64,000 nt of DNA. Source: Anas platyrhynchos (lineage: Eukaryota; Chordata; Aves; Anseriformes; Anatidae). Positions within the stretch are counted from its first letter, which is position 1, and the number at the start of each line of letters is the position of its first letter. The stretch spans positions 3,807,501-3,871,500 of the forward strand of contig NC_092613.1 of NCBI RefSeq assembly GCF_047663525.1. Direction: 5' to 3'. Below the pieces are notes generated by a model. The model had not been told where the DNA came from. It did not search any database and was given only the letters and a program-made list of their open reading frames with translations. Position numbers and translations under genes: made by a program. Below are positions 25,101 to 35,200 of this stretch, piece after piece.

Positions 25101-25695
25101 CCCCCTTCCTTGAGCGCTGCAACAGGGGGTTCGAAACCCACTGGAAGGGGGCACCTCACAGCACATATCGCAACCCGTGCGAGATCTCCGCGTACAGTGA
25201 AGGTGCCGGGAGGGAAAGAAGGAAAGAAAGTCAGAGGTAGGGAGGGAGGGAGCACAGCCCAGCCCACCGCACCCCCTGTCCCTGACCGGACCTCCACAGC
25301 TCCAAAATGGCGCCGGGTCCTGAGGCGAGGCAGCGGCGGCGCACCGCGCATGCGCGCCCTCCCCCCGTCTCCCTCAGGCTCCAAAATGGCGCCGGCCCCT
25401 GAGGAGCAGCAGCGGCGCACTGCGCATGCGCACCCCGCCCCTCAGGCCCTAAGATGGCGCCGGCCCCTGAGGCACAGCGGCGCAGCGCGCATGCGCGGCC
25501 CTTTTCCCCCATCCCTTGCCCAGCCCTCAGCGCCCCGCGGGCCGCTTCCGCCCTCACCTGCGTGTTCTCCCCCTCGCGGAAGGCCTGCGCCACCCGCTGC
25601 CGCAGGAAGATGCCCAGGTCCCGCTGCCGCTTCGTCTCCTCCACCGGCCACTCCTCGCACAGCTTCAGGAACCGCCGGTACCTGGTGGCCGCCAT
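22171..25695 (-). CDS. UQCC2: Ubiquinol-cytochrome c reductase complex assembly factor 2
   Basis: UQCC2 (also called MNF1) is a small mitochondrial protein that, with UQCC1, supports synthesis and early assembly of cytochrome b of complex III. Four exons on the minus strand are 25558-25695, 23398-23472, 22981-23050 and 22171-22265. They sum to 378 bases, or 125 residues plus stop, against 126 in human. The protein starts [20 protein letters not shown] and continues with [51 protein letters not shown] and a C-terminal [17 protein letters not shown]. The start at 25695 is the first ATG in frame and equals the family start; upstream codons lack ATG. All four exons have GT-AG borders and agreeing phases. 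The promoter and first intron carry NRF-1 sites, which fits a nuclear gene for respiration. Confidence 0.95.
25346..25355. promoter_or_regulatory. NRF-1 site 1
   Basis: Palindrome GCGCATGCGC flanked by C and G, a perfect match to the NRF-1 consensus YGCGCAYGCGCR. NRF-1 activates nuclear genes of respiration. Confidence 0.7.
25422..25431. promoter_or_regulatory. NRF-1 site 2
   Basis: GCGCATGCGC flanked by T and A, again a perfect NRF-1 consensus, 76 bases from site 1. Confidence 0.7.
25487..25496. promoter_or_regulatory. NRF-1 site 3
   Basis: GCGCATGCGC flanked by C and G, 65 bases from site 2. It lies about 60 bases from the UQCC2 exon 1 donor. Confidence 0.7.
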
Positions 25696-25713
25696 GGCGG
25701 CCGGGGCAGCGGG

Positions 25714-25719
25714 CACGTG
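25714..25719. promoter_or_regulatory. UQCC2: CACGTG E-box just upstream of the UQCC2 start codon
   Basis: CACGTG about 20 bases upstream of the UQCC2 ATG. On the gene strand it reads GTCACGTGCC, the class of site bound by USF, MYC/MAX or TFEB/TFE3. It sits in the likely 5' UTR or core promoter. Confidence 0.5.
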
Positions 25720-25758
25720 ACGGCGGCCGCAACTACGGCGAGCGAGAGGGGCCGGTGA

Positions 25759-25836
25759 GGGGGGGGGGGGGGGGTGCGCATGCGCAGTGACAACGCGGGT
25801 GGGGGGGCAAAGGGGGGGGGGCAGGTTGGGGTGGTT
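25759..25836 (+). repeat. G-run cluster, likely G-quadruplex former
   Basis: The plus strand has 16 consecutive G at 25759-25774, then runs of 7 and 10 G and a GGGG after 25798. Four or more G-runs separated by short loops can fold as a G-quadruplex. It lies immediately upstream of UQCC2. Such runs are also prone to sequencing error. Confidence 0.6.
25776..25785. promoter_or_regulatory. UQCC2: NRF-1 site 4, upstream of the UQCC2 start
   Basis: TGCGCATGCGCA contains the perfect palindrome and lies about 80 bases upstream of the UQCC2 ATG. It directly follows a run of 16 G. Of the four sites this is the one best placed to act as a core promoter element. Confidence 0.7.
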
Positions 25837-25899
25837 CCCCTGTGGTGCCTCAAGATCATCGAGTGCGTTAATCAGGCACCCAGGCGTGTGCTCGGATAA

Positions 25900-26215
25900 T
25901 GATTAGGGCTGGAGGAGCCCCCCAGGGTCACCTGCTCCAAGCACCCCCCCACCACTGTCCCCACCGAGCCGTGTCCCCAAGCACCAGCCCCAACCTCTCC
26001 TGGAGCCCCCCCAGGGACGGGGACTCCCCCACCTCCCTGGGCAACCCGTCCCAACGCCTGCCCGCTCTGTCTGAGCAGAAATGGCTCCTCATTGCCCACC
26101 TCAACCTCCCCTGGCACAGCTCCAGGCCGTTCCCTCTGTTCCTGGCCCTGGGTATCTGCGAGCAGAGGCCGACCCCCAGCTCCCCACAGCTTCCTTTCGG
26201 GTAGCCAGCTCTGGA
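25900..26215 (-). mobile_element. CR1 LINE 3'-end fragment, copy 1
   Basis: The sequence reads as the reverse complement of the CR1 3' region: ..GGCTGGAGGAGCC.. at the left, then the characteristic GACGGGGACTCCCCCACCTC and CTGGGCAACCCGTCCCAACG. About 190 bases from 25949 are identical by eye to copy 2 at 60582. It lies in the ~1 kb between the UQCC2 promoter and the IP6K3 3' end. The right border near 26215 is uncertain because homology to the second copy fades there. Confidence 0.8.
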
Positions 26216-26754
26216 GTTTCCCTTCAGCCCCCTCTGTCCTTTCCCCATCCAGCCCCGAGGGCCTGGTGGCAGCATCCAGCAAGAGGCTGGGCTGTGCTGC
26301 AAGGGCTGAGGGAGGTCTGGATAAAGCCCTTCAGGTGCGTTGTGTCGGCCACATTCAGCACCAACCTCACTGCACAAGAATGAGCCAAGACAACTGATGA
26401 CTCAATCCTTTCACCGCTGAAGCAGAGTGTTTGTGTTTTATTTTTTTTATAGTCATTGCAGTTTGTGGGCAAGAAATATGCAAGACCGTGAACAACATTC
26501 AGTAAATAATCGGGTCTTCCCAAATCCACTTCAGGCCAAGTAAAATATGCAATTGGGCCAGATGACTTAAATTTTCCGGCGATAAATTGCTGCAATTTAC
26601 CAGCTGTATGCAATAAAATACAAGTGAAGGGGTCTCCCTTGAGATCTGATATTTAAACCTGTGGAAATAATGGCTCTTTTGAAAACACACAGCCCTAAAC
26701 AAAAGATAACATAACATCAGGATGCTCTGGAAGTGCAAAAAAGACGGACAACAA
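26216..26754. other. Region between CR1 copy 1 and the IP6K3 3' end
   Basis: No coding sequence is recognized. TTTATT at 26437-26442 reads AATAAA on the minus strand and could be a distal polyadenylation signal for IP6K3. Confidence 0.4.
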
Positions 26755-27850
26755 GTGAGCGTTACTTAGACAACTTTATTTGTATCCCCAGTCCCCAATA
26801 ACTGGGTTCTGTACCTCTATTCCTTGTGTAAGGACTTTTCATACAAGTTTCCTACACCATGCAGGAAGGAATTATATTTGTTCCATAATAAAATCTGTCA
26901 ACAAAAGCTGTAAACATTGTATCAAGTTTTTGTTATCGTCTCCTCCAAACACATACACAATATTTGTATCAAAGAATTTCTAGGTGAACTTTAAAGTCTA
27001 GTCCCTGATTTTATTATTATTTTTTTTTAATTAGGAGCTTAAGTACCTTGATGTGAATGTTTTTTGTGACTAGTATCTGACAGGATCATCACATTCCCAT
27101 ACGTCAGCCCCCAAGGAGCTTCTTGCCTAGAAAGTTTAGGAAACATGCCCTGTTATGTCCTGCAGGGATATTAAACCTTTGCAAGGTCCAGTTCTTGGTC
27201 TGAGGAACACCTGCTTTTACACCTTAAGCAGTACAGAACCAGGAGCTCTGCGTCTGGTACATTTGTGTTTCAACAAAGCACCAAATACCCGCGCTGTATG
27301 GAAAATGACTTGCAAGAACAGTCTTGCAGCGCTGGGCACGTGGAGTGTGAATGTCAGGGTGTGCATTTTTCTTCCACTTGTGTCTGTGAGTGTGTTCGGC
27401 CCGTAGCACTGAGCGTGAGATGAGAGTAATGCTGCAATCTGTTAAGACCTGCCAGCTCATTTTAATAGTCTCACTCAAATGCACAACATCTTCTTAGCCT
27501 GCTTGGCTTTGTGAGTGTGGTGGAGGTGAGCAGGTCCTATTTTATCATTAAGACTCTTTCAAGTAATGCTTTCTTTTGACTCGCAAATAAATCAAGGACA
27601 GCAGTAAAACAAGAAAGGAAAATAAATCTTCTGATTGATTGCAGACAGAACAGATTCTTTCAGCTCTTTGCTTTTTACGCTTCAGTTCAGTAATGGCACG
27701 TAGCAGTTTTTCCTAGCAAGCTGTCCATGCTCTCATTCCAAACCGTGCACGTGACATTCAGCAGCTGTGAGGGTCCCATACAACTGACCCAATGCAATAC
27801 TTCTCAGGGATATCGGTCACTAGTAAATTCAGGCTATTTCACAGAATTCG
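26755..27850 (-). other. IP6K3: IP6K3 3' untranslated region
   Basis: This is sequence after the IP6K3 stop. Plus-strand TTTATT at 26775-26780 gives AATAAA in gene sense, so the UTR is about 1.1 kb. The end is inferred from that signal. A longer form using the signal at 26437 is possible. Confidence 0.55.
26775..26780 (-). promoter_or_regulatory. IP6K3: Polyadenylation signal, IP6K3
   Basis: AATAAA on the minus strand in the context ACAAATAAAGTTG, 1.07 kb after the IP6K3 stop. Confidence 0.55.
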
Positions 27851-29176
27851 TCATTTTCCTTCCAAGATGTTCTGAAGAATTTTGATGAGGTTCTCCAAGC
27901 CAAAAATATAGCCATGGTCTGGCCCGTCATAAGTGGTGTGGTTGCATTTGGAGCCTTTAAAAGTGGTGTGGGCAAAGTCTATCATGCGGACGTCCACTCT
28001 GGCGTGATTGGTGCCATGTGTTGTGGTGCAGTTTGTTTTTTGGAAGTGCCCCTGGAGGTGATTATCCAAGGGTGCTGTGTTCTCCTTGTGCTCCAGTCCA
28101 TCATAAATGATGAGAAGTGAGCTGGAGTAGAACCTGTAAGAGCTTTGCTTCCTGATGACAGACAGCAGAGCTTTTAGCTGCAGGATGATGGGCTCCAGGA
28201 CGTCTGTTCTGAGGTGGTTACCATTGCACAGGAACTGGCGCAAGGCTTGCCTGAATCCTTCAGGTGAGAGTTTCCTCCCGTAATATTTATCCTTGCAGAG
28301 AAAATGGCCAGTGTCCACTTGGTAGACCTTGAGGAAAGAGAGCAACAATCCAGATTCAGTGGATGTCTTATTGTCGCGTGTGTGTGTGTGTGGTGTGTCC
28401 CCACCAGTGTTCTGGCTTTTGCCCTTATCTAAAAATTTCAGTCCAAAGCTGAGACTCAGATCCTCTGCAGTTGAACAATACTGGCAGTGTACTGCAGGCT
28501 TCTCACTGAATCCCACCTCCTGCCTTTTCTGGAGATTTAAACTCTTCAATTTAAGCCACTGGTGCAGATTCTTCTTGTGCTTCTATAAATTACCCCTTTG
28601 TAAATCCTGTATAGCTCTAAGTCATAGCCACATCATTACTGATTTATAGCATTTTCCCTCTGGCTATGTCAGGAGTTTGCAGTAGTACAGGAACACCCCA
28701 GCTTTGTTCCTTCTCTTAGTACAGGTAGCAATAATCTTGTTTTCTTAAACAGAGGGACAAGGTACAGACAGAAATCTTTATGTATGTGAGGCAGTGGTAA
28801 TACAGAATAAGAACTGGAAGCGTGAATTCAGAATTAGCTCACATACCAGCTGTAACTTAAAGGCTAATCTGCTCAGCAGAAGGATGTCAGAGACCAGAAA
28901 GAGACATAGTTTTTGACACTGTTTACACTGCAGTGTATGTGCTTTATAATCATCATTGTCATAATTATCCTTCAGGCAGAGCAGAACAACATTTTGAAAC
29001 CTGCTGGAGAACTGTGAGTGAATCAAATGTGTAGCTTCCATTTCTAGCAGGGAGGGCAGTGATTTTAATCAAGAGGAACCATAATATTTAGCACAAAAGC
29101 AACCCCTCGCTCTTGCAGCAATCAGACGAGACAGCTCAGCAAAGGCATGAGTGGATGGAGCAAGTGATGCTTTCTG

Positions 29177-29209
<33 letters not shown>

Positions 29210-32200
29210 GTTTTGTGCAGCAGCCAGGAGCTGAGCACAAGAGGAGAATCTGTGCTCATGTACAGGCAGATTCTCAGCTTGAAGGTAATAAAAATCTCCA
29301 GAAGTCAAACAGGTATGGGAAAAAGGTTCCCCTCTGCGTGCCATATTCTGTACTCTTCCCTAAGCATCTGCCCTGTCTGAGGATAGGATGCACAAATTGA
29401 GTGGCTTGCTCTTACAGCCTCTATTTGGTGGGAGACAAGAAGGAATTTACTTCAGTTTACACCAAGGGAAAGAATCCCTTTGGATTTCCAGCTTGGTTTC
29501 AAGCTGCATGTCAGGCAGGCATCAGAAGGACCGGGGTCTTACCTGCATCCCACAGATGCGAACACCCAGAGAGGCAGAGGTGCTCTGTTCACACTTCTTG
29601 ATGTGACGCGCTTTCTTCTCCTCTGAGGCGTCATCTCCGTGCTGCCGGGTGCCCATCTTTAAGTCCAGGATGCAGGGGTAGCTGTATTTTGATACCACAT
29701 TCTCAAGCAATAGAAATTCTGGGCATGAGTTAAGGGAAACCCAATACTTTTAAATTCTAATTGAAAGAGGTCTTAAATCAGAGCAACTGCTGACGCTTTC
29801 CATAATAGCTCACAACTGTAATGAGTCTTTCTGAGCCAATTTTACCAACATGTCATTGCTATGGGCCCCTTGCTGCCAATTGCAGTTAATTTACTGTAGT
29901 ACAGTCCTACCAATTAAAGCACCAACAGCTCCATTCTCTAGTGACACCGTAGCCCTGGGCTGTCAATCCAACACCTTGCCTCAGTGCTGTCCTCACCCCA
30001 GTGGGTGTGGGGGAAGTTGTTAAACTGTATTACTCACATGACTGGTGGGTAATGGAGTGTAATAGGAAAATAAAAGGCGAGGCGGCTGCTAATTCCTTTA
30101 TAGTTGTGTTTTTAAATGTATGCCAAGGGGATCTTTGACTTAAGCTTGAATACACCCTTATGGGAAATATTTTTTTTCTTTTTTTCTTTTCTTTTTTTTT
30201 TTTTTTTTTTTTTTAAGATAGTGGGAGAAGAGAGCAGCTATATTCTTTTGTTTTTTGTTTGTTTGTTTGTTTGTTTTTGCACAGCAGCTGGACAGAGAAG
30301 GGATGCATACCACTGCAATAAAACATACATTGCTCATGAGCTGATATTTGTAGCAAAGGCTGCGATGGAGGAGAGAGAAGAGAAAGGATACGGTGAAGTT
30401 TGTTCTCATTATACTTGGAGGACATGCGGTTCAGGTGCTGCCTGTGACAGTGCAGTCCCCAGGGGTTGTAGCTTTTTCTTTCTGGCTGGTTTCCGTTTGC
30501 ATCTTCCAAAAGTGGATCTGTGTGGTACTGAAGGTCTGTCCTCAATAGCATCTTCCCTGGGCAGCTAGTCAAAGCACACAAAAGAACACGCTCGGTTTAT
30601 AAGCTCCAGAAGAGAATATTCCCTCCCCTCCTCTTTTGTAGAGCCTCAAACTTGATAAGGGAAATTTTCAGGGACTCTCAAAGGAAACATATTCATCATG
30701 TCCAAACTGCAGAGATCTTTTGTTACTCTGTAAAAGTAATTTTCAGAAAGCCAGCTATTGCTGGATGCCAATATTTTCTTTCATTATAATTTCAAAGTGT
30801 GCTTGGCTTCTGTGAAAAGCACCATTCATGGTGTCAATGACCAGGAATCTCTATCTACCTAACAGGCACAACACAGGCAAATTGTCCAACAATAGGAATG
30901 ATTCTCAGTTTCCACAGGCTGGCTTTGAGGAGGGAAGTGAGGGAGCAAAAAGGATATTTGTTCTCCTTGTACGGACATTTGCTGGCCCCAAAGCCCTAAC
31001 TCCATTCACACCGAGGGCAGCGGTTTCACGGTAGCAATATTACACCCTTCAGTCATAGCTGACCGAGGTCTTTTCTGAAGCAATTTGACATGAAAGATGT
31101 CTTGTGGAAAGCCTCTGCAGGTCCTGAGGTCGGGGCGTGCTTGCGAGCACCGTGATGCCTTTCAGAGACAGCTCTCCCTGGGGATGAGGACAGGATTGAA
31201 CCAACCTCGAGTGTGGCTACCGACCTGGCTGGCTACCAGAGAGGGGCACTACGTGCTCGGTGTGCTTGGTGGCTCTTCTCATGGGGCCTCTCCTCCTTTT
31301 AGAGCTGGCTGCACTTGGAGGAAACAGGCTTAAAGCAGAGTATGAGGCATGAAATCGAGCACCTCAGCCATAGCCAAATCTGCCCTGCTCCCTCTGTGGG
31401 TGAACAGTGAAGCCAGCAGGCTGGACCTTGCTTTTGTTCTCTAAGCCTGGACCTTGCCTTAAACCAGGAGCTTTGCCACCAAAACCATCCCGGTTAAACC
31501 CCCCCGAGACCGGGACGGCTCCAGCTGCCAAACAGCAGGCCAGGGCCCGGAGAAATCTGCAGGGAGCCTCCTGCCCGTGGCAAACCCTCACCTGTCTTTG
31601 AAGGTCTTGGTGATCTGCGTGTGACACCTCTTGACGAGCGTGTGCTCGCTGCCGGTGCCGGTGCTGGCAGCCCACTTGCACTTGTGCCATATCGTCACCG
31701 CCGAGTCGCCGATGGCGTGGTCCAGCCGGCCGCAGCTCTCCGCCTGCAGGCCGGGGCTGGCGAGCAGGGTCAGGTTGCCGAGGCTGTCCTTTTTGAGGTG
31801 CACAGAAATGACACCTGCAGGAAAGGAGGAAAAGCAAAGCAGAGTGAGGTTAACCCCTGGGTTAACCTACAGGCTCAGCACCAGCGGCACAGCTGCCCCC
31901 TCGTGTCTTAGTGGTCCCTCACACTGATCCCGGCCTGGTTTGAGGCCCATTAAACACCATTAGCCTGAGACCCTTGGAAAACAGCCACAGGCTTTTCTAG
32001 CGTTCCTTCCCCTCCTTCTGTGGGCTCTGCTTGAAAGCTGTCTCCTCCGAACACCATGTTCCCTCCTTCTCCATTCCTCCAGGCTCTGTTACGCAGCAAG
32101 TGACCCAGCAAAGACCCCTGCGTTGGCCCAGGAGCTCCTGCCTTATTTATGACGAGGGATTAAGGTCTCACTTCTGAGCGCAGGGCAAGGTGGAAATGCT

Positions 32201-35200
32201 CTTCATTGGTAGAAAGCAAAGGGAGGGTTGGGGAACGGGAATTTTCCAAAGACGACCAGCGTGCCAACTGCTTCTTTTAACTGGAGAGCCCCCAGGAACA
32301 AGGGCAGAGGCACACATAGGGGCTGGCAACACTGCCTGCGTACGTGATGGCCACACATTGTCGTGGATGTGTCCTTCCCCCAGCACCAGGACCCCAGTGG
32401 CAGGATGATGGGAGGGACTGGACCCTCACGTGCTCCAGAGGAGGAATGCAGACATGAGCACCGATTATTTCTTTCCGCTCTAAGTGCTTAAAACACCATC
32501 GTATGTTTTCGGATTGTAATTTTCCCTGACTCTAATGGGAAGCACAGGGCTCAAATGCCATTCAGCCCATCACACGTATTTAGCCCAGTCTCTGCCCATC
32601 CCTGGCATTGGGACTGCTGCCTCCGCGTGTCAAATAACAGAGCAGGAATGGCCGTGGCTGGCGTTCCAGACGGCTCTGACCTTTCTGGGAAAGGCTGATA
32701 ACAGCAGTCCTTCTCTCAGGGCAGCGCTGCTCCTGCAGCCCTCTGTCAGGGCTGTCCGAGCCTCTCGAGGCAGCGCAGGCATTTTTAGAGCATCGCCCTT
32801 TCGGTCTCAGAGGGGATGCCAGCCGCGTGAATCATCAGCGGCAGCACCCCGCTGCTTTCAAGTCTGGCAGCAGCAAGGCAGATCCAAAAGAGGACGGTCT
32901 GGGCTGTTGGACCAACAAAACTCATCGCTGGAAAGAGCCCCCGTTAGCAACACACGGGGCTGGGGCTGTGCCAGCCGTCTCCCGGGTGTCCTCGCTTGGT
33001 CTGCTCCTCGTTGCGGGGAGATGCATTTCTGCAGCTTACCACCGAGGCAGCTCTCTTCTCCCAAACAAATTTGCCAAATAAATATGCAAACTGCCTCCTC
33101 TCCGTTTAAAGTGAGATTACGGAGAGTAAACACAGACACAGGGGTTTGCCCTCCCTGCCTGTGCTTTGGGTTTTGCCAACCCAGGGAAGATTTGCAGGTC
33201 TGCAGCCACCAGCCACCTCCGTGCGACTTGTGGTGGTCCTGAGCCTCACATCCCTGCGGGTCCCACTGTGCCCTCGTGTCCCCTGTATGGCCCCCGTTTA
33301 GGTACTTTGCCCCAGGTGCAGCCCACAACCACTTCTGTTCCCTTTTGCCATAAAAAATCAGCATTAATCCTAACTGTGTGCCACAGCAGGCTGGGCTAAA
33401 TCCACTAACTTTGTGTTGAAATGAGTGAGGAACATACGCAGGCTGCTCTGCCCAGGGGAGACAGGGGCTGGAAACCCCTGTGGGGTTCTTTCTGTGGGGC
33501 TAGAAACCTTAATTAGGGGGTGAGTGATATTTTTAGCTATCTCAATCCTTTGCTCATGGTGCTCATGAGCAGTAGGAGCTTGGGAGCTACGTCTTCCTCA
33601 GGCTCCAACATCACCCGCATGATCTCTAGCAGTGTCCCGTTTGTAAAATCCATATTACAGATTACCAAGAGCAAGTGAAATTCCTGTCAGCTCAGATGTT
33701 TGCTTTGAATTTTCAGGGCAGGTGGACATGAAAAAAGCCAACTTTTTTTTTTTTTTTTTTTTGCTGGAATCAAAACCCTTTTATCTTTAAGAAGACAGTG
33801 AGGGGGGAACGGAGTCCTTGATTCTAAAAATCTAATTCTCAAATCTAGCACTACGCCTCAGTTCTGGCACTACAGCAGCCTGTAACCTTAAAAACTGTCC
33901 CAATTACATATCTGCAAGTCAATGGAGCTGTGCTGATTTACATAGTGCTGACAATCTGGCCCTAAAAATGTTATATATAGCATGAAACTAAGAGTTCTTA
34001 AATATCTTACATTAATATGAAAATTAATGGGGAGATTTTCAAAGGCAAGAACAAGCAGTTAAACTGCAAGGGAACGTGATCATCTCACCTCCTTCCCCCT
34101 GAACACCGCTTCATAAACCTGCATCCCAGCCTTACAATTACTTTTGTTTCCCGATGTATTTCCTTATGGGATGGCTGGTTTTTGCATATGTCCTGCAAGT
34201 GACCTCTGTGTGCAAAACAAATACAATGCTGCCAACCATCTCCTTTATTGCTACGAGAAAACATCTGTCTGGGAGCAAAGATGGGCTTGGGAGCAAAGAC
34301 GTACTCAGGTGCTTGCCTTTGTTTGCTTTTCAGTGCCACCACCAATGCAATCCCACTCACTGGGAGCCCAGCAGCGGGTATTTCTGGTGCCATCACCATG
34401 CTGGTGGCACCCCAGGGACCCTCAGGAGCTCCAACCTTGTATCCAAACCCCCCTGCAAGCTCTGTATGGGGCGGGAGGAAGTTTGGAAGGGGCTGGTGTG
34501 GGAAAGCCAGCCTCAAGGTCACCGACCTGCCCCAAAGGGTTAAGTGAGCAGTGGATGTTTTTGAAGCAGCCAACTGGGTGTAGGATTTGAATGATGACAT
34601 TTGAGCAGTGCTGCACATAATGTCATCATTACATAATGATCCCTGAGCCCCCCCCCCCACCTAAGAATAGAGATGAGGAGCGTGGACACGTGTGAGCGGG
34701 TGATGAAGACCTCAGGATTATTCCCCCTGGTGCTGATCTGCCTCGTGGGAAAACGTCCCACCTCTTTAATTTACCCAGCTTTCAGGGCTGGGACGGTTAC
34801 AAGCAGGAAAAAAAATGAGTCTGCCCAATGCCAAATTGGAGGAGAATTGCTATTTAATTACCCCTCATTGCAAAACTCACTGGGACTTGCAATAGAAAAG
34901 AAAAAGATGACAAAAAGGGATTAATAACCGGGCCACCCCTGAACTGATAAGCTGGGACTGCTTAATGTCTTTATTAGAGAGACAGAGCAGGGCTCAGCTC
35001 TCCAGCACTAAACCCTGGCTCCTGCTAAAGGAAATTGCTTAGAGGAGGACTTGTTTTCTTTCTTAAGCATCTTTTTAATATTGTCCCATAAATCTACAGA
35101 GGCTCCTGACTTTCTGGAGAAGGGGGAAATTGGATTGGAAGTGCATCAAGACCTCAGCTGACACTTTGAGCTCCTTTCCGTAACGCTGAAGGACCAAAAG

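Larger units (their letters stand above)
25300..25500. repeat. Three-unit GC-rich tandem repeat with NRF-1 and YY1-like motifs
   Basis: Three degenerate units of about 65-79 bp each begin near CCAAAATGGCGCCGG (third unit CTAAGATGGCGCCGG), continue with CCTGAGG..CAGCGGCGCA and contain GCGCATGCGC. The ATGGCGCC cores start at 25304, 25383 and 25451. The units differ by small indels, so the array is not brand new. It lies in the first intron of UQCC2, about 60 bases downstream of the exon 1 donor. Confidence 0.85.
23473..25557 (-). other. UQCC2: UQCC2 intron 1
   Basis: A 2.1-kb intron between the donor CAG|GTGAGG and the acceptor TTCCAG. Its far 3' part is A/T-rich with no recognizable coding sequence. 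The 200 bases next to exon 1 hold a three-unit tandem repeat with NRF-1 sites, described separately. The other two UQCC2 introns (23051-23397 and 22266-22980) show nothing beyond splice signals. Confidence 0.7.

Noticed and set aside
25300-25500. CRISPR-like array
   Set aside because: Only three degenerate direct repeats in a eukaryotic promoter region; they are explained as a duplicated promoter module.
33744-33763. Poly-T run as the tail of a processed pseudogene
   Set aside because: No gene body resembling an mRNA is adjacent, and no target-site duplication is visible.
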